64,000 nt of DNA, from NCBI GenBank assembly GCA_036365145.1, contig JAEOAD010000001.1:101529501-101593500 (forward strand), in the 5' to 3' direction. This document shows, piece after piece, positions 1 through 9,927 of this stretch. Origin of the DNA: Orientallactaga sibirica. Lineage: Eukaryota; Chordata; Mammalia; Rodentia; Dipodidae. The stretch's first letter is position 1. Every line of letters begins with the position of its first letter. Position numbers and translations under genes: made by a program. Under the pieces are notes generated by a model, which saw only the letters and a list, made by a program, of their open reading frames with translations, was not told the DNA's origin and ran no database searches.

Positions 1-294
1 CTTCTTCTTATGAACATGGGCAGAAACTGAAGGATGATCCTTATGTATAGACAATCTACTCACTTTCTATATGTGCTAGAAAATGCTCATTTCCTATCAA
101 TTAGCCAAAAACAGAAGCTATTTCATATATTTCTTCCATCACTTCATGGCAAGATAAGCTAGATCAATATTTATTAGTTGATCCACAAAAACTTCTTTTT
201 AAATAAATGTAGCAACACTTACAATAATTAATTAGTTTAAAATAATTCATAATTAAATATCTGTCCTCATACCTGGTCTTAAAAACACAGTGTT

Positions 295-420
295 GTAAGT
301 TTATTTTACTTTTATTTTATTTGTAAGCAGAGAGAGATAAAAGATGGACAGAGAGAGAAGAATGGGCACACTAGGGCCTCCAGCCATCGCAAATGAACTC
401 CAGATGCATGAGCCATTATG
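295..420 (-). mobile_element. B2-like tRNA-derived SINE, 5'-truncated
   Basis: On the minus strand this is the 3' half of the SINE that recurs through the window: a segment complementary to CATCTGGAGTTCATTTGC, the GGCCCT block, a CT-rich tract and an A/T-rich tail. The tRNA-like head is missing. A 14-bp target-site duplication flanks it (AAAAACACAGTGTT at 281-294, AAAAACATGGTGTT at 421-434, two mismatches), so the truncation happened at insertion. Confidence 0.8.
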
Positions 421-469
421 AAAAACATGGTGTTCTAAAGCCAGAGAGAAAGTTAGAGATGTGTCATCC

Positions 470-605
470 AACTTCCTCATTCTTGAGATAAACTGAATGA
501 GGCTAAGGAGTTAGAGTGATTTGCTTAATGTCACAAAGCTAAATTGGAGCCAATTTTGTGCTAATGTACCCTTCCTGATACAGAGCTTGGTGCCTCAGAA
601 TTGCT
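470..605 (-). mobile_element. MIR SINE, minus strand
   Basis: The stretch resembles the reverse complement of MIR: a GAATGAGGCTAAGGAG-type block, then a segment like GCTTAATGTCACAAAGCTAA, matching the MIR core around the 'tgtgaccttgggcaag' region. It is diverged and the boundaries are approximate. Confidence 0.55.
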
Positions 606-639
606 CTCTACTTGTGATTTGGCCGTGATAGATCAGTAG

Positions 640-775
640 AGGAAAAACCAGACTAGGCATTAGCTGGCATGGGGATCAAGTCTTTAGTATTTCATTAACT
701 CACTTTATTGACCTGGGAAAATCATTTAACCCCTTGGCCTCAGAGTGCACAGCTGCAAAAGGAAGGATGATAAAG
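640..775 (+). mobile_element. MIR SINE, plus strand
   Basis: The sequence CCTGGGAAAATCATTTAACC followed by CCTTGGCCTCAG and a GATAA-rich end follows the MIR consensus order (CTGGGCAAGTCACTTAACC, then GCCTCAG, then AATGGGGATAA). It lies directly upstream of a younger B2-like SINE. Confidence 0.65.
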
Positions 776-828
776 ATTGTATACTTTAAATCAAAGGTTG
801 ACAAACTATTGCTCAAAAACCAATTCTG

Positions 829-1073
829 GGCTGGAGAGATGGCTTAGCAGTAAAGACACTTGCCTACAAAGCTTAAGGACCCATGTTCAATTCCCCAGAT
901 CCCACATAAGCCACATGCACAAGGTGATGCAAGTGCAAGGTCACTCGTGCGCACAAGGTGTCTCACGCATCTGGCGTTCAGTCGGATTGCAATGTCTGGA
1001 GGCCCTGGCATGCAATTCTCTCTCTCTCTCTCTCTCTTACTTTCTCTCATAAAAAAACATAAAAAATAAAACA
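829..1073 (+). mobile_element. B2-like tRNA-derived SINE, long subtype
   Basis: Near full length. The pol III head begins GGCTGGAGAGATGGCTTAGC, the B-box-like region is GTTCAATTCC, and the body ends in a (CT)n tract and an AAAATAAAAC tail. It carries the extra segment typical of the long subtype, which includes GTGATGCAAGTGCAAGGTCA and a second CACAAGGTG. The small open frames across it are by-products of the SINE and CT tract, not genes. Confidence 0.9.
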
Positions 1074-2280
1074 AATCCACTTTGATAAGTAAAGTTTTAT
1101 TGGCATACTCATTCATTTATCAATTATCTATAGCTGCTTTAATACTACAAGGGTAGAAATAAGAAGCAATTAAACATGTAAGCAATAAGATTCAAATCAA
1201 AAACATTTACTATTTGGCACCTATAGGAAAAAAATTTATTGACACATGATCTAATATATATATTATACATAATAATATATAATAACATATGTACATATTA
1301 TACATTGAAAAACACACATGTATATACATATATATGGTCACTCTTAAGCAGCAAAGTGCTATTCCCACATCTTACAATCACTGTTACTGTTAACAATAGA
1401 AGTGACAGCAAAAGGAAATCAAGAAAGATCTTACAATGGGCCAATTCAAATCTGCTTTTTTAGTAGGAGGCATCGAAATGTCAGTATTGCTTAATTTGAG
1501 ATTGCCTCCCAATTTTAATAGTGACTTTTTTTTCAGAACTAAGTGTTGCCTTTAATAGATTCCAGGAATTCTCCATAAATAATTAAATCATTTACATATA
1601 AAATACAAAATGATTGTTTTCAAAATGAAAAGCATCTATCCCCCCAATCTGGTCCTTAAGCAGTGCCACCCCCCGCCATGGAATGAGCATTCACATGACA
1701 CAGCAAACCTTTAATGTTCAGATATATGAAATGTTTCCATTGGCATTTCTTAGCAGGAAGTTGGTGGCTCTGAGTAACTTTGCTCTAGCATGTACTCAGA
1801 ATGATCACCAGTAATAAGTACTAACAGTCCTTGGAAAAATGAAAAAAAAATCAACCATGTCCCTTTTCAGGACTTGAAGGCTCAGAAGTCAGAAGACCAA
1901 ATGCTGCTCATCAGTCTCAAAATGGATGAGCAGGGATAAGTGAGTGCTTCTGCCTCCACTTTCTTGTTGTAAACAGGAAGCTAATACCTGCATTCACTTA
2001 CTCCTAAGCATCAGGAAGAGAAAATGAAAGGCTACATAATAAAAGTGAAATGTTGTGTGACTTTTCCTGGGGAGACTCAACAAATGCCTACTCATCCCCA
2101 CACAGGGCACCAACAGTACACTGAAGAAACCCAAGTCTAGCCTGGTGGTCTATGGGGTTTATTGGAGGAAATTTACAGGAGCATGGATGATTTAATGGCA
2201 GCTGCATCGCTGAAAAGCCCACCCAGCATGGTTGATGGCTCACAAAAGCTGCATCCTTGGACCTTCCCACCCAACTGACA
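1074..2280. other. No gene recognised
   Basis: AT-rich sequence with a TA-rich patch near 1254-1340. I see no conserved coding frame, no RNA gene and no convincing young repeat here. Confidence 0.5.
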
Positions 2281-2282
2281 AG

Positions 2283-2393
2283 CAATTCCCTAAAACACAG
2301 TCTCTGGTATCTAAGTACCAGCAAGGCCCAAACCTGTTTAGCTTCCAAGATTAGACAAGAGTGGGTACATTCAGGTTGGTATGTGTTCTGAGG
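2283..2393 (-). pseudogene. 5S rRNA-like pseudogene
   Basis: Read on the minus strand, roughly 70 bp match vertebrate 5S rRNA closely enough to recognise. The order is CATACCAACCTGAATG (5S CATACCACCCTGAACG), then GTCTAATCTTGGAAGCTAAA (5S GTCTGATCTCGGAAGCTAAG), then CAGGTTTGGGCCTTGCTGGT and ACTTAGAT. The 3' third is more diverged. The internal pol III control region is damaged at several CpG-derived positions, so this is a dead retroposed or dispersed copy. An alternative is the head of a 5S-derived SINE, but no tail or second copy is visible in the window. Confidence 0.75.
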
Positions 2394-2544
2394 CATTATC
2401 CCCCTTACAGAGCCTGACTGGTGCATTCATGATCCCTCAGTGATTATCGTTAACCCCACTGAGGAAAGCCCTCCCTGGAATGGAGGGGGGAGAAGGGACA
2501 TAAGAGCATAACCCAATGGGAATATAACCAAATGCAATATATGA

Positions 2545-2722
2545 GACATCATGCCCAGGGGCATGCCCCCCACCAAAATAACTGACTACTGCTTCCACAA
2601 TGCATAAACCACAACCCCATAGGGAATACCTGCAACCCCATTGAGGAGCATCCCAATGGAATGGAAAAGAAGGCACCAACACATAATGTATCCAGATATG
2701 TTGTTCATAATAATAACTTTTA
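2545..2722 (+). mobile_element. L1 3' UTR terminal fragment
   Basis: A 5'-truncated L1 tail matching the 3' ends at 16980-17190 and 9360-9545: GACATCATGCCCAGGGGCAT, then CACAACCCCATAGGGAATAC, then CCAACACATAATGTATCC, ending in an ATAATAATAA tail. No coding part remains. Confidence 0.8.
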
Positions 2723-2791
2723 AAAATGCCTAAACTGGGTGCAAGCCTGGGTTTGATTCCCCAGTGCCACATAAAGCCAGAGGCACAACGT

Positions 2792-2935
2792 GATTTTTAA
2801 TGGCATTCCCATTAGCTATGGGTGGCTGGGGGCCTCTCATGCCTGTAAAGTCTGATGTATTACATAATAATCAAGAAAAAGAGAATTCTATTATGGCCTT
2901 CCTTCTCTTTGTTGGTCAGTCATCTTGGGTCAGTG
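2792..2935 (+). repeat. Unclassified interspersed repeat, copy A
   Basis: About 145 bp beginning GATTTTTAATGGCATTCCCA. It recurs in inverted orientation at 3540-3672 at high identity, and in a more diverged form at 9928-10042. It interrupts a B2-like SINE. I cannot assign it to a family. Open frames that run through copies A and B give similar peptides only because the DNA is repeated. Confidence 0.75.
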
Positions 2936-2978
2936 GTATTTGCCTCTTAGTTTGTAGCACCAAAAGACCCTGGTGTAC

Positions 2979-2979
2979 C

Positions 2980-3034
<55 letters not shown>

Positions 3035-3050
3035 CTCTCTCCTCTCTCTT
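2979..3050 (+). repeat. (CT)n microsatellite in SINE tail
   Basis: A long CT dinucleotide run with TTT and CC interruptions forms the pyrimidine tract of the SINE just upstream. Confidence 0.9.
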
Positions 3051-3159
3051 TCTGTGATTGCACATAATAAATAAAAATATTTTTAAAAGCCTGAACTTCC
3101 ATAAAATTGAAAAGTGCACTGTGTGTAAAATGAGATGTCACGTGCCTGGTGTTTACTGT

Positions 3160-3308
3160 GTTCCAGACAGCAGTGCTCACACCTGTGTCCCCAGCACTCG
3201 AGACACTAAATTAGGAGAATAGCAGAAACACCTCAGGGTTCAGGCCATCCTGGTGTACATAGTGAGTTCCAGTAAAGCCTGGGTGACAGAATAAGACTCT
3301 ATCTCTGA
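3160..3308 (+). mobile_element. Old B1 / 7SL-derived SINE
   Basis: The order of blocks follows B1: GTGCTCACACCTGTGTCCCC, AGCACTCGAGACA, GGTTCAGGCCATCCTGGTGT, ACATAGTGAGTTCCAG, then GACAGAATAAGACTCTATCT. It is much more diverged than the other B1 copies and lacks their typical right half, so it is an older insertion. Confidence 0.65.
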
Positions 3309-3334
3309 CAAAATCCATCTACCATCTGATTATC

Positions 3335-3450
3335 ACCACCATAACAGTTTTACATATGAAATAACTTGTTCAAGGTCATGGGTTAGAGAGGGGAGGCATT
3401 GGGATTCCAGCCCTTGCCATCTGCTCTAAGGCTCAATACTAACTGCCCTT
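3335..3450 (-). mobile_element. MIR SINE, minus strand
   Basis: TTTTACATATGAAATAACTT followed by GTTCAAGGTCATGGGTTAG and GGGATTCCAGCCC resembles the reverse complement of the MIR core. Boundaries are approximate. Confidence 0.6.
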
Positions 3451-3539
3451 CTCGGTGGAGGATGTGAAGACATAGACATAATTACACTGTAATCACTGCT
3501 ACCCACATGGTGCATAAATACATGCTATAACGCAAAAGA

Positions 3540-3675
3540 GATGACTGACCAAAGAAGAGAAGGAAGGTCATAATAGAATTCTCTTTTTCTTGATTGTCAC
3601 ATAATACCTCAGACTTCACAGGCATGGGCGGCCCCCCGCCACCCACAGCTAATGGGAATGCCATTAAAAATCACC
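3540..3675 (-). repeat. Unclassified interspersed repeat, copy B
   Basis: The reverse complement begins GGTGATTTTTAATGGCATTC and aligns along its length with 2792-2935, with only scattered substitutions (for example GGGTGGCGGGGGG against GGGTGGCTGGGGG). It forms an inverted repeat with copy A about 0.6 kb apart. It is not inside a SINE, so the element moves independently of copy A's host. Confidence 0.75.
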
Positions 3676-3801
3676 TTGATGCAAAAAGTAATAATAATAT
3701 AGGACCCCTTGGCCTTATATCCTCTCACTTGATTTGCATGGCCATCTTTTCAAGGTAAGGCATGCATACTATATAATTTAGTGTTTCAGAATTCATTTCC
3801 A

Positions 3802-4110
3802 GGCAGGGGAGATAGCTCAGCCAGTGAAGTGCTCACTTCACAAGGGTAAGCGCCTGAGTTTGGATCCCCAGAATCTGCTGAAATGCTAGGTGTGATAGAA
3901 TGCACCTGATATCTCAGGGCTCTGGAAATGGACACAGGTGGATCCCCAAGGCAAGCTGCCTACATAGGTTAGCTGAATCTGTGAGCTGTGGGTTCAGCAA
4001 AGACTCTGTGTCAATAAATAAGGTAGATCGTAATAGAGGGAGACACCCTGGCCACCATACACATGTGCACACACACACAGGTACATATGTAAGACCAAAG
4101 GTGAATTGAA
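3802..4110 (+). mobile_element. B4-type (tRNA + 7SL) SINE
   Basis: The ID/B2-like head reads GGGGAGATAGCTCAGCCAGT and TGGATCCCCAGAA. A B1-like second half follows with ATCTCAGGGCTCTGG, CAGGTGGATCCCCAAGGC and AGACTCTGTGTC, and the copy ends in a CA-rich tract. This chimeric organisation is that of rodent B4. Confidence 0.65.
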
Positions 4111-5600
4111 CTCAGATGAACACGGATAAGGTTGGAGCAAACTATCACTGCACATCATACACGTTTGCACATCATACACATGAAAAACTGAACTCATCTA
4201 CTAAAATCATCTTTTAAACCTGCAGAATCTGAGGTCATTTTCCTACCTGTCTGAGGAACCACTTTCACACTTAAGAAAAATTATAATTCCATAATATCAT
4301 CTAATATAATGTTCACATTCAAAAGTATCTTTAAACTTCTTTTTTCAAATGAGGATATAATCAAGGTTTGTCCACTGGGTTTATCTCTGATGTTACCATG
4401 ATTTTTATTCCTTCTCTCTTCTTTCTCACTCTCCTCCATATTAGTGTCTTTTATTTTACTTCTTTATATGCCTATGAGTTGCTCAGCTGTACATTATAGT
4501 CTGTTCGTTCAGAGGTTGCTCTTTAGATTAACATGTCTGCCCAGCTTTGGAAAGTTAAAAGTTAATCACTAACCTCCTAACAAAATAAGAACATTAAAAA
4601 ACATGTTGCTTAAAATCACACCCTGTTATCTCCTGCTTTATTTGTGCCCGACATTCTACATTAAACTTCTCAAAACTCCTCTCCATGTGGCAAGAGAGGC
4701 TGTAGTGACCATTGTGGTCTTAGTCAATACTTACTTAGACTTATCTAAGTAATTACCAGTTTATATGCTCCTGATAGTTTTCTCCTTTTCACTCTTTCCT
4801 TTTGGGTTACTAGTTTCAAATTCAAGTGTATTCTTAGTCGTTCTTACAACACAGATTAAAAATTCAACGCAGCACGATGGACTTAAATAACAAGAGCCAT
4901 GTGCTACAAAAGGGGACATGGCACTGTGAGGATGAAGACAGAGACATAACCTGGGCAGAGCTTCAGAACACACTCCTGTGAAGCAAAATCACTGAGCTGA
5001 GGGCTGCTGGGTGAGCATAAAATAACCTGTCAGGAAGGCAGTGAGAGCAGGAGACACAATGCAGTCAAAGCAGAGGGCAAGCACAAACAAATGCCCTGAG
5101 GAGGCTGAACACAGTCTTGTCCGGGCACTAAGAAGACCAGTGATGCTGGTGCCTAGAGAGGCCTGTGAGGGATGAGCTGTCAGGCAGTGCTGTGAAATGG
5201 CCAAACTCACAGAAGCCGAGAGAAGAACAGTGGTTATCAACTTGGGGAAAAAATAGATATAGTCAAAGGGTACAAACTTTGGTTACACAAAATGAACAAA
5301 TCTTAAAGTTCTACTAAGTCAACACTTATCTCTAAGATTTTGTCCTAAGGTATGGCAGGGGTCATCCTGGACTACAGTACGGAGAATCGGCTGGTGGTTG
5401 CAAGAGTGGATGAAAGGAGTAATTTGGGGGATGTTGGACTAATTCATGTAAGAGCCAAAGGTGGCGTTGACAGGAAAGGACATGGAGAAGGGTACATGGG
5501 CACCATCAAACACAGGCTGAAGCTTGGATAACCACAGCAGGGGGGTTGAAAGGCACTGACTTTGCATTAGTCCAAACCTAAGTTAATAATGCACCAGGGA
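4111..5600. other. No gene recognised
   Basis: Mostly AT-rich unique-looking sequence. Around 4980-5215 the text (GTGAGAGCAGGAGACACA... GAGGAGGCTGAACACAG) is reminiscent of ancient LINE-derived sequence, but I cannot place it. Open frames here lack any recognisable domain. Confidence 0.4.
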
Positions 5601-5604
5601 AGGT

Positions 5605-5760
5605 AGTGGCTAACCAACTAGATTCAGCCTTTCCCTCAAACTCATTGCCTGCTCCCCCTTTAAAATGGACTTAAGGCCCATAAAACCAATCCTAATTAGG
5701 GCCCTTGACTCTTCTCCAATAAAACTTACAGTTTTCATTAGATCCAGTAAAATTCCTAAC
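5605..5760 (+). repeat. Unclassified ancient repeat, related to 10160-10500
   Basis: The block order GATTCAGCCTTTCCCTCAAA, CTCATTGCCTG, AATGGACTTAAGGCCCATAA, AACCAATCCTAATTAG and TTCTCCAATAAAACTT parallels the sequence that surrounds and includes the minisatellite at 10222-10466. The two loci are therefore probably copies of one old interspersed repeat. I do not recognise the family. Confidence 0.5.
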
Positions 5761-6054
5761 ATCTTCTTAATACCCTCTTTAAAAAGCTATTTTACATGGT
5801 CTAAATGTAATAATTATTTGATAGTAAAAAATTATCCCTGATTAAACAATTATTTTATTGCAGCTTTAAAATACTTAAAGTCAGATCTATTGAGGAAATT
5901 ATTTTATGGGTAAGCATTGGACTGAGAGGCCTGGTCTCCACACACAAATAACATGGAACTGACCACAAGATGAGAGTTGGTATGTACTAGGCTCTGGGGC
6001 TGAGTTTCCAGTTTCCTCTGATATATTCTTCTGCCTGTATGTGCATGTGCATAC

Positions 6055-6056
<2 letters not shown>

Positions 6057-6146
<90 letters not shown>
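6057..6146 (+). repeat. (GT)24-(GA)21 compound microsatellite
   Basis: An uninterrupted GT run (6057-6104) is directly followed by an uninterrupted GA run (6105-6146). The ORFs over it on both strands are read-through of the repeat. Confidence 0.95.
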
Positions 6147-6149
<3 letters not shown>

Positions 6150-6684
6150 GTCTGTAAGCATGAGTTCTTTTCTTTCTCCATCACCACAATATTCCTCTGA
6201 AATCTCTGTCACAGAAGAACCTGAAACTCCTAAAAGTCAAAGACGAATATTCTCCAAAGAGATAAAATAGAAAGTTTGGTCAACTGTAAATGACTGAATG
6301 TGAACATAACATGTGTATCAGGTTTTTTCTCATCTCCAACAGCTGAGAATGACAAAGACAAGGTTGCAAGGAACACTGAAATTAGAGATTGAAGATTTAA
6401 CATTTCAGGATACCACAAAAAAAAAAAAGTCTCTATCACTGGGCATTATTAGGTTGTTCTCAGAAAGAATGGTAACCAAAGACCAAATTTCTACTTTTGC
6501 AACTTTGCAGAGGCCAGCCTTGATTTCTAGTCAAATCTATTCTAAAATTGGGCTTGGTTTCTATCCACTTGGATAAGCTTCTCTGAGTCTTGCCCAGCCT
6601 ACTACCTTAGAAGCTGATTGTCTAGATTATGAGTGGTGAGGATCGGATAATAGGAGTTTGTTTTCTAATAAAAATAACTGACTT

Positions 6685-6896
6685 TGGGGCTGGAGAGATG
6701 GCTTAGTGGTTAAGGCATTTGCCTGCACAAGCTTAAAGACCCCAGTTCAATTCCCCAGGACCCACATAAGCCAGATGCACAAGGGGGCGCATGTGTCTGA
6801 AGTTCATTTGCAGGGGCTAGAGGCCCTGGCGCACCCATTCTCTCTTTTTATCTGTCTCTTTCTTTCTCAAATAAATAAATAAAATGTGGCGGGGGG
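6685..6896 (+). mobile_element. B2-like SINE, short subtype
   Basis: Full-length head (GGGGCTGGAGAGATGGCTTA), B box (GTTCAATTCC), body ending GCGCACCCATTCTC and an AAATAAATAAATAAAA tail with a poly-G interruption. Flanked by AAATAACTGACT (from 6668) and AAATAACAGACT (from 6897), a TSD with one mismatch. It contains GCACAAGGGGGCGCATG at 6777-6793, which resembles a CTCF core. Confidence 0.9.
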
Positions 6897-7039
6897 GAAA
6901 TAACAGACTCATATAGATATATCCTCTCATTTGCCTGAGTCATCTCAGGTCCAATGTCTACATGATGAGGCTGGATGAGGGGGTGAAGTAGTCTACCTTT
7001 GGCCATAGAAGATGACATAAGTGGTGGATCCTTTGGCTC

Positions 7040-7286
7040 ATTTTTAAATGATCCATTCACTTATTTAACTTTTCAACAACTATTTCCTGAGCACTTATTT
7101 GTTCTAGGCTCTTTGCTGGAGTCTGGGAATATGAGTGAGCAAGACAGCCTGCTCTTACTCTCATGCAGGTAAAATCCGGTGAATCCTGACATGATGAACT
7201 TGAAATGCTCACACTCATAGAAGTGTAGTATTGAATGGTAACTGCCAAGGCTGAGGGAAGAGGGAAACAGGAAGACAGAGAATGTC
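7040..7286 (+). mobile_element. L2 LINE 3' end
   Basis: CATTCACTTATTTAACTTTT, TTTCCTGAGCACTTATTTGT, CTAGGCTCTTTGCTGGAG and GGGAATATGAGTGAGCAAGA follow the familiar L2 3'-end order (ATTTATTGAGCACCTACTATG, GGCACTGTTCTAGG, GGGGATACAGCAGTGAAC). It is the oldest layer of the nested stack here. Confidence 0.6.
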
Positions 7287-7302
7287 AAAGTAAAGCTCAC
7301 CA

Positions 7303-7344
7303 GGGCTGGAGAGATGGCTCAGTACTTAAAGACATTTGCTTGCA
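7303..7344 (+). mobile_element. B2-like SINE, left half (split by L1)
   Basis: Contains only the SINE head, GGCTGGAGAGATGGCTCAGT and on to ACATTTGCTTGCA. The rest of the same copy resumes at 9571. The SINE's own TSD is present on both outer sides (AAAGTAAAGCTCACCA at 7287-7302; AAAGTAAAGTTCACCA at 9764-9779), which proves the two halves are one insertion. Confidence 0.85.
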
Positions 7345-7437
7345 TCCTTAACCATCACAGAAATACAAATCAAAACAACATGAAATCCACCTTACTCCAG
7401 TAAAGATGGCAATCATTAAAAAGTCAAAAGATAATAA

Positions 7438-7835
7438 ATGTTGATGAGCTGTGGAAAAGAGGAACCCTCATTCACTGCTGGTATGAGTGCAAACTTGCAC
7501 AACCATTATGGAAATCAATATGTAAACCCCTTTAAAAAGAAGAAAATACAGCTACTGACTGACCCAGATATTCCTCTACTAGGCATCTACCCTAAGGGCT
7601 TCTCCACTGCAGAAAAATTTGCTCAACCATATTATAGCTTCTCAATTCACAATCACTAAGAACTGGAACCAACCCAGGTGCCCATCATTTGACAAATGGA
7701 TAATGGATATGTGGTACATATATACAATGGAATTCTATTCAACAGTGAGGAAAAAATATATAATGAAACACAGGAAAATGTACAGACTTGGAACAGATCA
7801 TACTAAATGAACTCCCACAAGCTTAGAAAGATATA
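7438..7835 (+). pseudogene. L1 ORF2 C-terminal remnant
   Basis: Two overlapping frames (7438-7659 and 7619-7810) together carry pieces of the ORF2 C-terminal region found in other mammalian L1s: a heart-like FTAGMSANLHNH region, LLGIYP, then NWNQPRCPSFDKWIMDMWYI. A frameshift near 7640 separates them. Endonuclease and reverse transcriptase domains are absent, so no function is expected. Confidence 0.8.
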
Positions 7836-7932
7836 CGTCATATGTTCTCCCTCATATGTGGTTCCTAACCTGGCACAGCTTGAGTTGCAGGCATACCTGA
7901 CAGGTAACTTGAGGGACAGATAATAGGAATAG

Positions 7933-7934
<2 letters not shown>

Positions 7935-7970
<36 letters not shown>
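7935..7970 (+). repeat. (AAT)12 microsatellite
   Basis: Uninterrupted AAT/ATA trinucleotide run inside the L1 3' UTR, at the junction between the ORF2 end and the rest of the UTR. Confidence 0.95.
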
Positions 7971-8098
7971 GGAATGGAAGAGTTTGGGAGAAGGGGAATT
8001 GGAGGGCAGGGGGGACATACACTGAATATTAAATCCAAAAGGAATTGGTACCATAGAAACCTTCATTCTGGATAGCAGATTAAAAAAGATAACTCTCA

Positions 8099-8341
8099 GG
8101 CCTGGAGAGATGGCTTAGCAGTTAAGCACTTGCCTGTGAAGCCTAGAGGCCCTGATTCGAGGCTCAGTTCCCCAGGACCCATGTAAGCCAGATGCACAAG
8201 GTGGCATGTGCATCTGGAGTTCGTTTGCAGTGGCTGGAGGCCCTGGTGCACCCATTCTCTCTCTATCTACCTGCCTCTTTCTCAATCTCTCTGTCTATTG
8301 CTCTCAAATAAATAAATAAAAATAAATAAATAGAACAAAAG
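8099..8341 (+). mobile_element. B2-like SINE, short subtype
   Basis: Full-length copy (GGCCTGGAGAGATGGCTTAG head, GGTTC-type B box region, CT tract, AAATAAATAAATAAAAATAA tail). Exact 12-bp TSD AGATAACTCTCA at 8087-8098 and 8342-8353. It sits inside the L1 3' UTR, so it is younger than that L1. Confidence 0.95.
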
Positions 8342-9570
8342 AGATAACTCTCAATAGAAGCATGGAGGGATTATCTGGTAAGAAGGGCCCTGGAGAGGGT
8401 AGGAAGCCTAATGCTAAGGTATTTGGCCCTGCCTTGTAACTCTCAGTACCAGAAATTGGTTACAATCCATATTGAGCTGTTGATCACAGAGACCTCAAGG
8501 TCCCCCAAACAAGAGATGCTCTGTCAAAGCACTTGATTACCTTCCTAAGGTGAAAGGTAAGACATTATTGCTGAAGACACCTCATGCTTCCAATACAGAA
8601 CATCAAGAGATCTGACTGAATCTGGAAGGAAGCGAGTTCCCAGATGGTTACCCAGTATAATGCTGTAAAGCACTACATGACCTACTGGAGGAAAATGGCC
8701 AACAATGTTGTGAGCAAGCAGGGGACACTGTTTTGCAAAAGCAACTAGCCTGACAAGATGTACACACCTGTGCAATAGTGGGACCCAACCTAGGTGGATA
8801 ACCAATGGCTCTCTGGTTGGCTAACAGGTGGAAAGAAATCCATGGCTGAAACTGGGAACCAAGTCAGAATTCTATGGAGACCAAGATTATGGACTCCATT
8901 GAGAAGCTCCCACAAGTCTTTGGCCAAAAGAGAGGCTACATACCCATCACAATTTCTCTAAATTAACAATGCCTACCATCTTTAACCTATGCTGGTCTCA
9001 CTCTCCATTGAAGAATCTGTTTTTCTTTTTCAGAAGACAGAGATAACTGAGGAAAACCAAATTCTACAACCAAGACAAGAAAAGATAGCTGACTCCCTGG
9101 TAGGAGATGAACCACCCCTAGCACATCAGCTAGGGCCCAGGTAAAACCACAGAACTGATGAGATGAGCAAGAGTTCAGCTTCCACAGTGAACCTGACAAC
9201 CACTGCCAGGATGATGAAGGCAGATGCTGAGGATACTCAAAACATACCAAAGCAAAAATCTAGAAGCTACTAAGAGCTCAACACTAAAGCAGACTTAAAA
9301 CACACCCACCACGGTTTGTGGAATTTTGTGGAAAAGGGGGAAGAAAATTTGTAAGAGCCACAAGGTGGGAGGGAACATCCAAAAGCATTGCGCCTCACTC
9401 AATGATTGACTGCTGCTCTCACAACTCATAACCCACATCCCCATGGTAAATCCTAGGAATCCAACTGAGGAGATCCTTCAGTGGAATGGGGCCAGGGAGG
9501 AGGGAAATGCTACCAACACGTGATATACCCATACCAAGTTTCTACTTAAAAAAAAACACACTTGCTTGCA

Positions 9571-9763
9571 AAGCCTGACAGCCTAGGTTCAATTCCCCAG
9601 AACCCACGTAGAGCCAGATGTACAAAAGAGCACATGCAGCTGGAATTCATCTGCAGAGACAAGAGGACCTGGTGTACCCATATTCTTCTTTCCTTCCTTT
9701 CTTCCCCCACTCTTTCTCTCTGTCTCTCTTTCTCTCCTTACAAATAAATAGATAAAAATATAA
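9571..9763 (+). mobile_element. B2-like SINE, right half (split by L1)
   Basis: Continues the SINE begun at 7303: AAGCCTGACAGCCTAGGTTC, AATTCCCCAGAACCCACGTA, then the body, CT tract and AAATAGATAAAAATATAAA tail. See the left half for the shared target-site duplication. Confidence 0.85.
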
Positions 9764-9927
9764 AAAGTAAAGTTCACCATACTCAGCCATGCTGTGTCCT
9801 CTCTCCTGTGAGACAGGGCTAAGCCAGACACAGGTAACTGTACATCTCAGTCCATTCTACCTAAGTGGTCCACAAATAAATACGTGCTTCAGAGAACAGA
9901 GACGCTGAGCAAAGAAGGCTTCTCTGA

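Larger units (their letters stand above)
2723..3060 (+). mobile_element. B2-like SINE split by an unclassified repeat
   Basis: The left part (2735-2790) has the SINE motifs GGTTTGATTCCCCAGTGCC and ATAAAGCCAGAGGCACAA. The right part resumes near 2955 with GTTTGTAGCACCAAAAGACC, CCTGGTGTACC and a long CT tract. The roughly 165 bp between them do not belong to the SINE; they match the unclassified repeat annotated separately. Confidence 0.7.
7345..9557 (+). mobile_element. L1 LINE, 5'-truncated, with long 3' UTR
   Basis: The first ~500 bp decode in broken frames to the C-terminal end of L1 ORF2; the tell-tale stretches are PLLGIYPKG near 7580 and MWYIYTMEFYSTVRKK near 7709. A ~1.7-kb 3' UTR follows, sharing blocks with 16134-17200 and 42012-43230 (for example GAGCTGTTGATC and CAACACGTGATATACCCATA). 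It inserted into a SINE: ACATTTGCTTGCA (7332-7344) and ACACTTGCTTGCA (9558-9570) are the 13-bp TSD. An ATA microsatellite and a later SINE interrupt it. Dead copy. Confidence 0.85.

Noticed and set aside
829..900. tRNA-like sequence in SINE heads
   Set aside because: The heads keep A- and B-box-like motifs but not a tRNA fold; they are SINE promoters, not tRNA genes.
2800..3664. Two similar peptides (MAFPLA...) on opposite strands
   Set aside because: They come from an inverted non-coding repeat; the third copy at 9928 does not keep the frame.
5904..6270. Several frames with poly(Ser-Leu), poly(His-Thr) or poly(Val-Cys)
   Set aside because: They are translations of the (GT)n(GA)n microsatellite.
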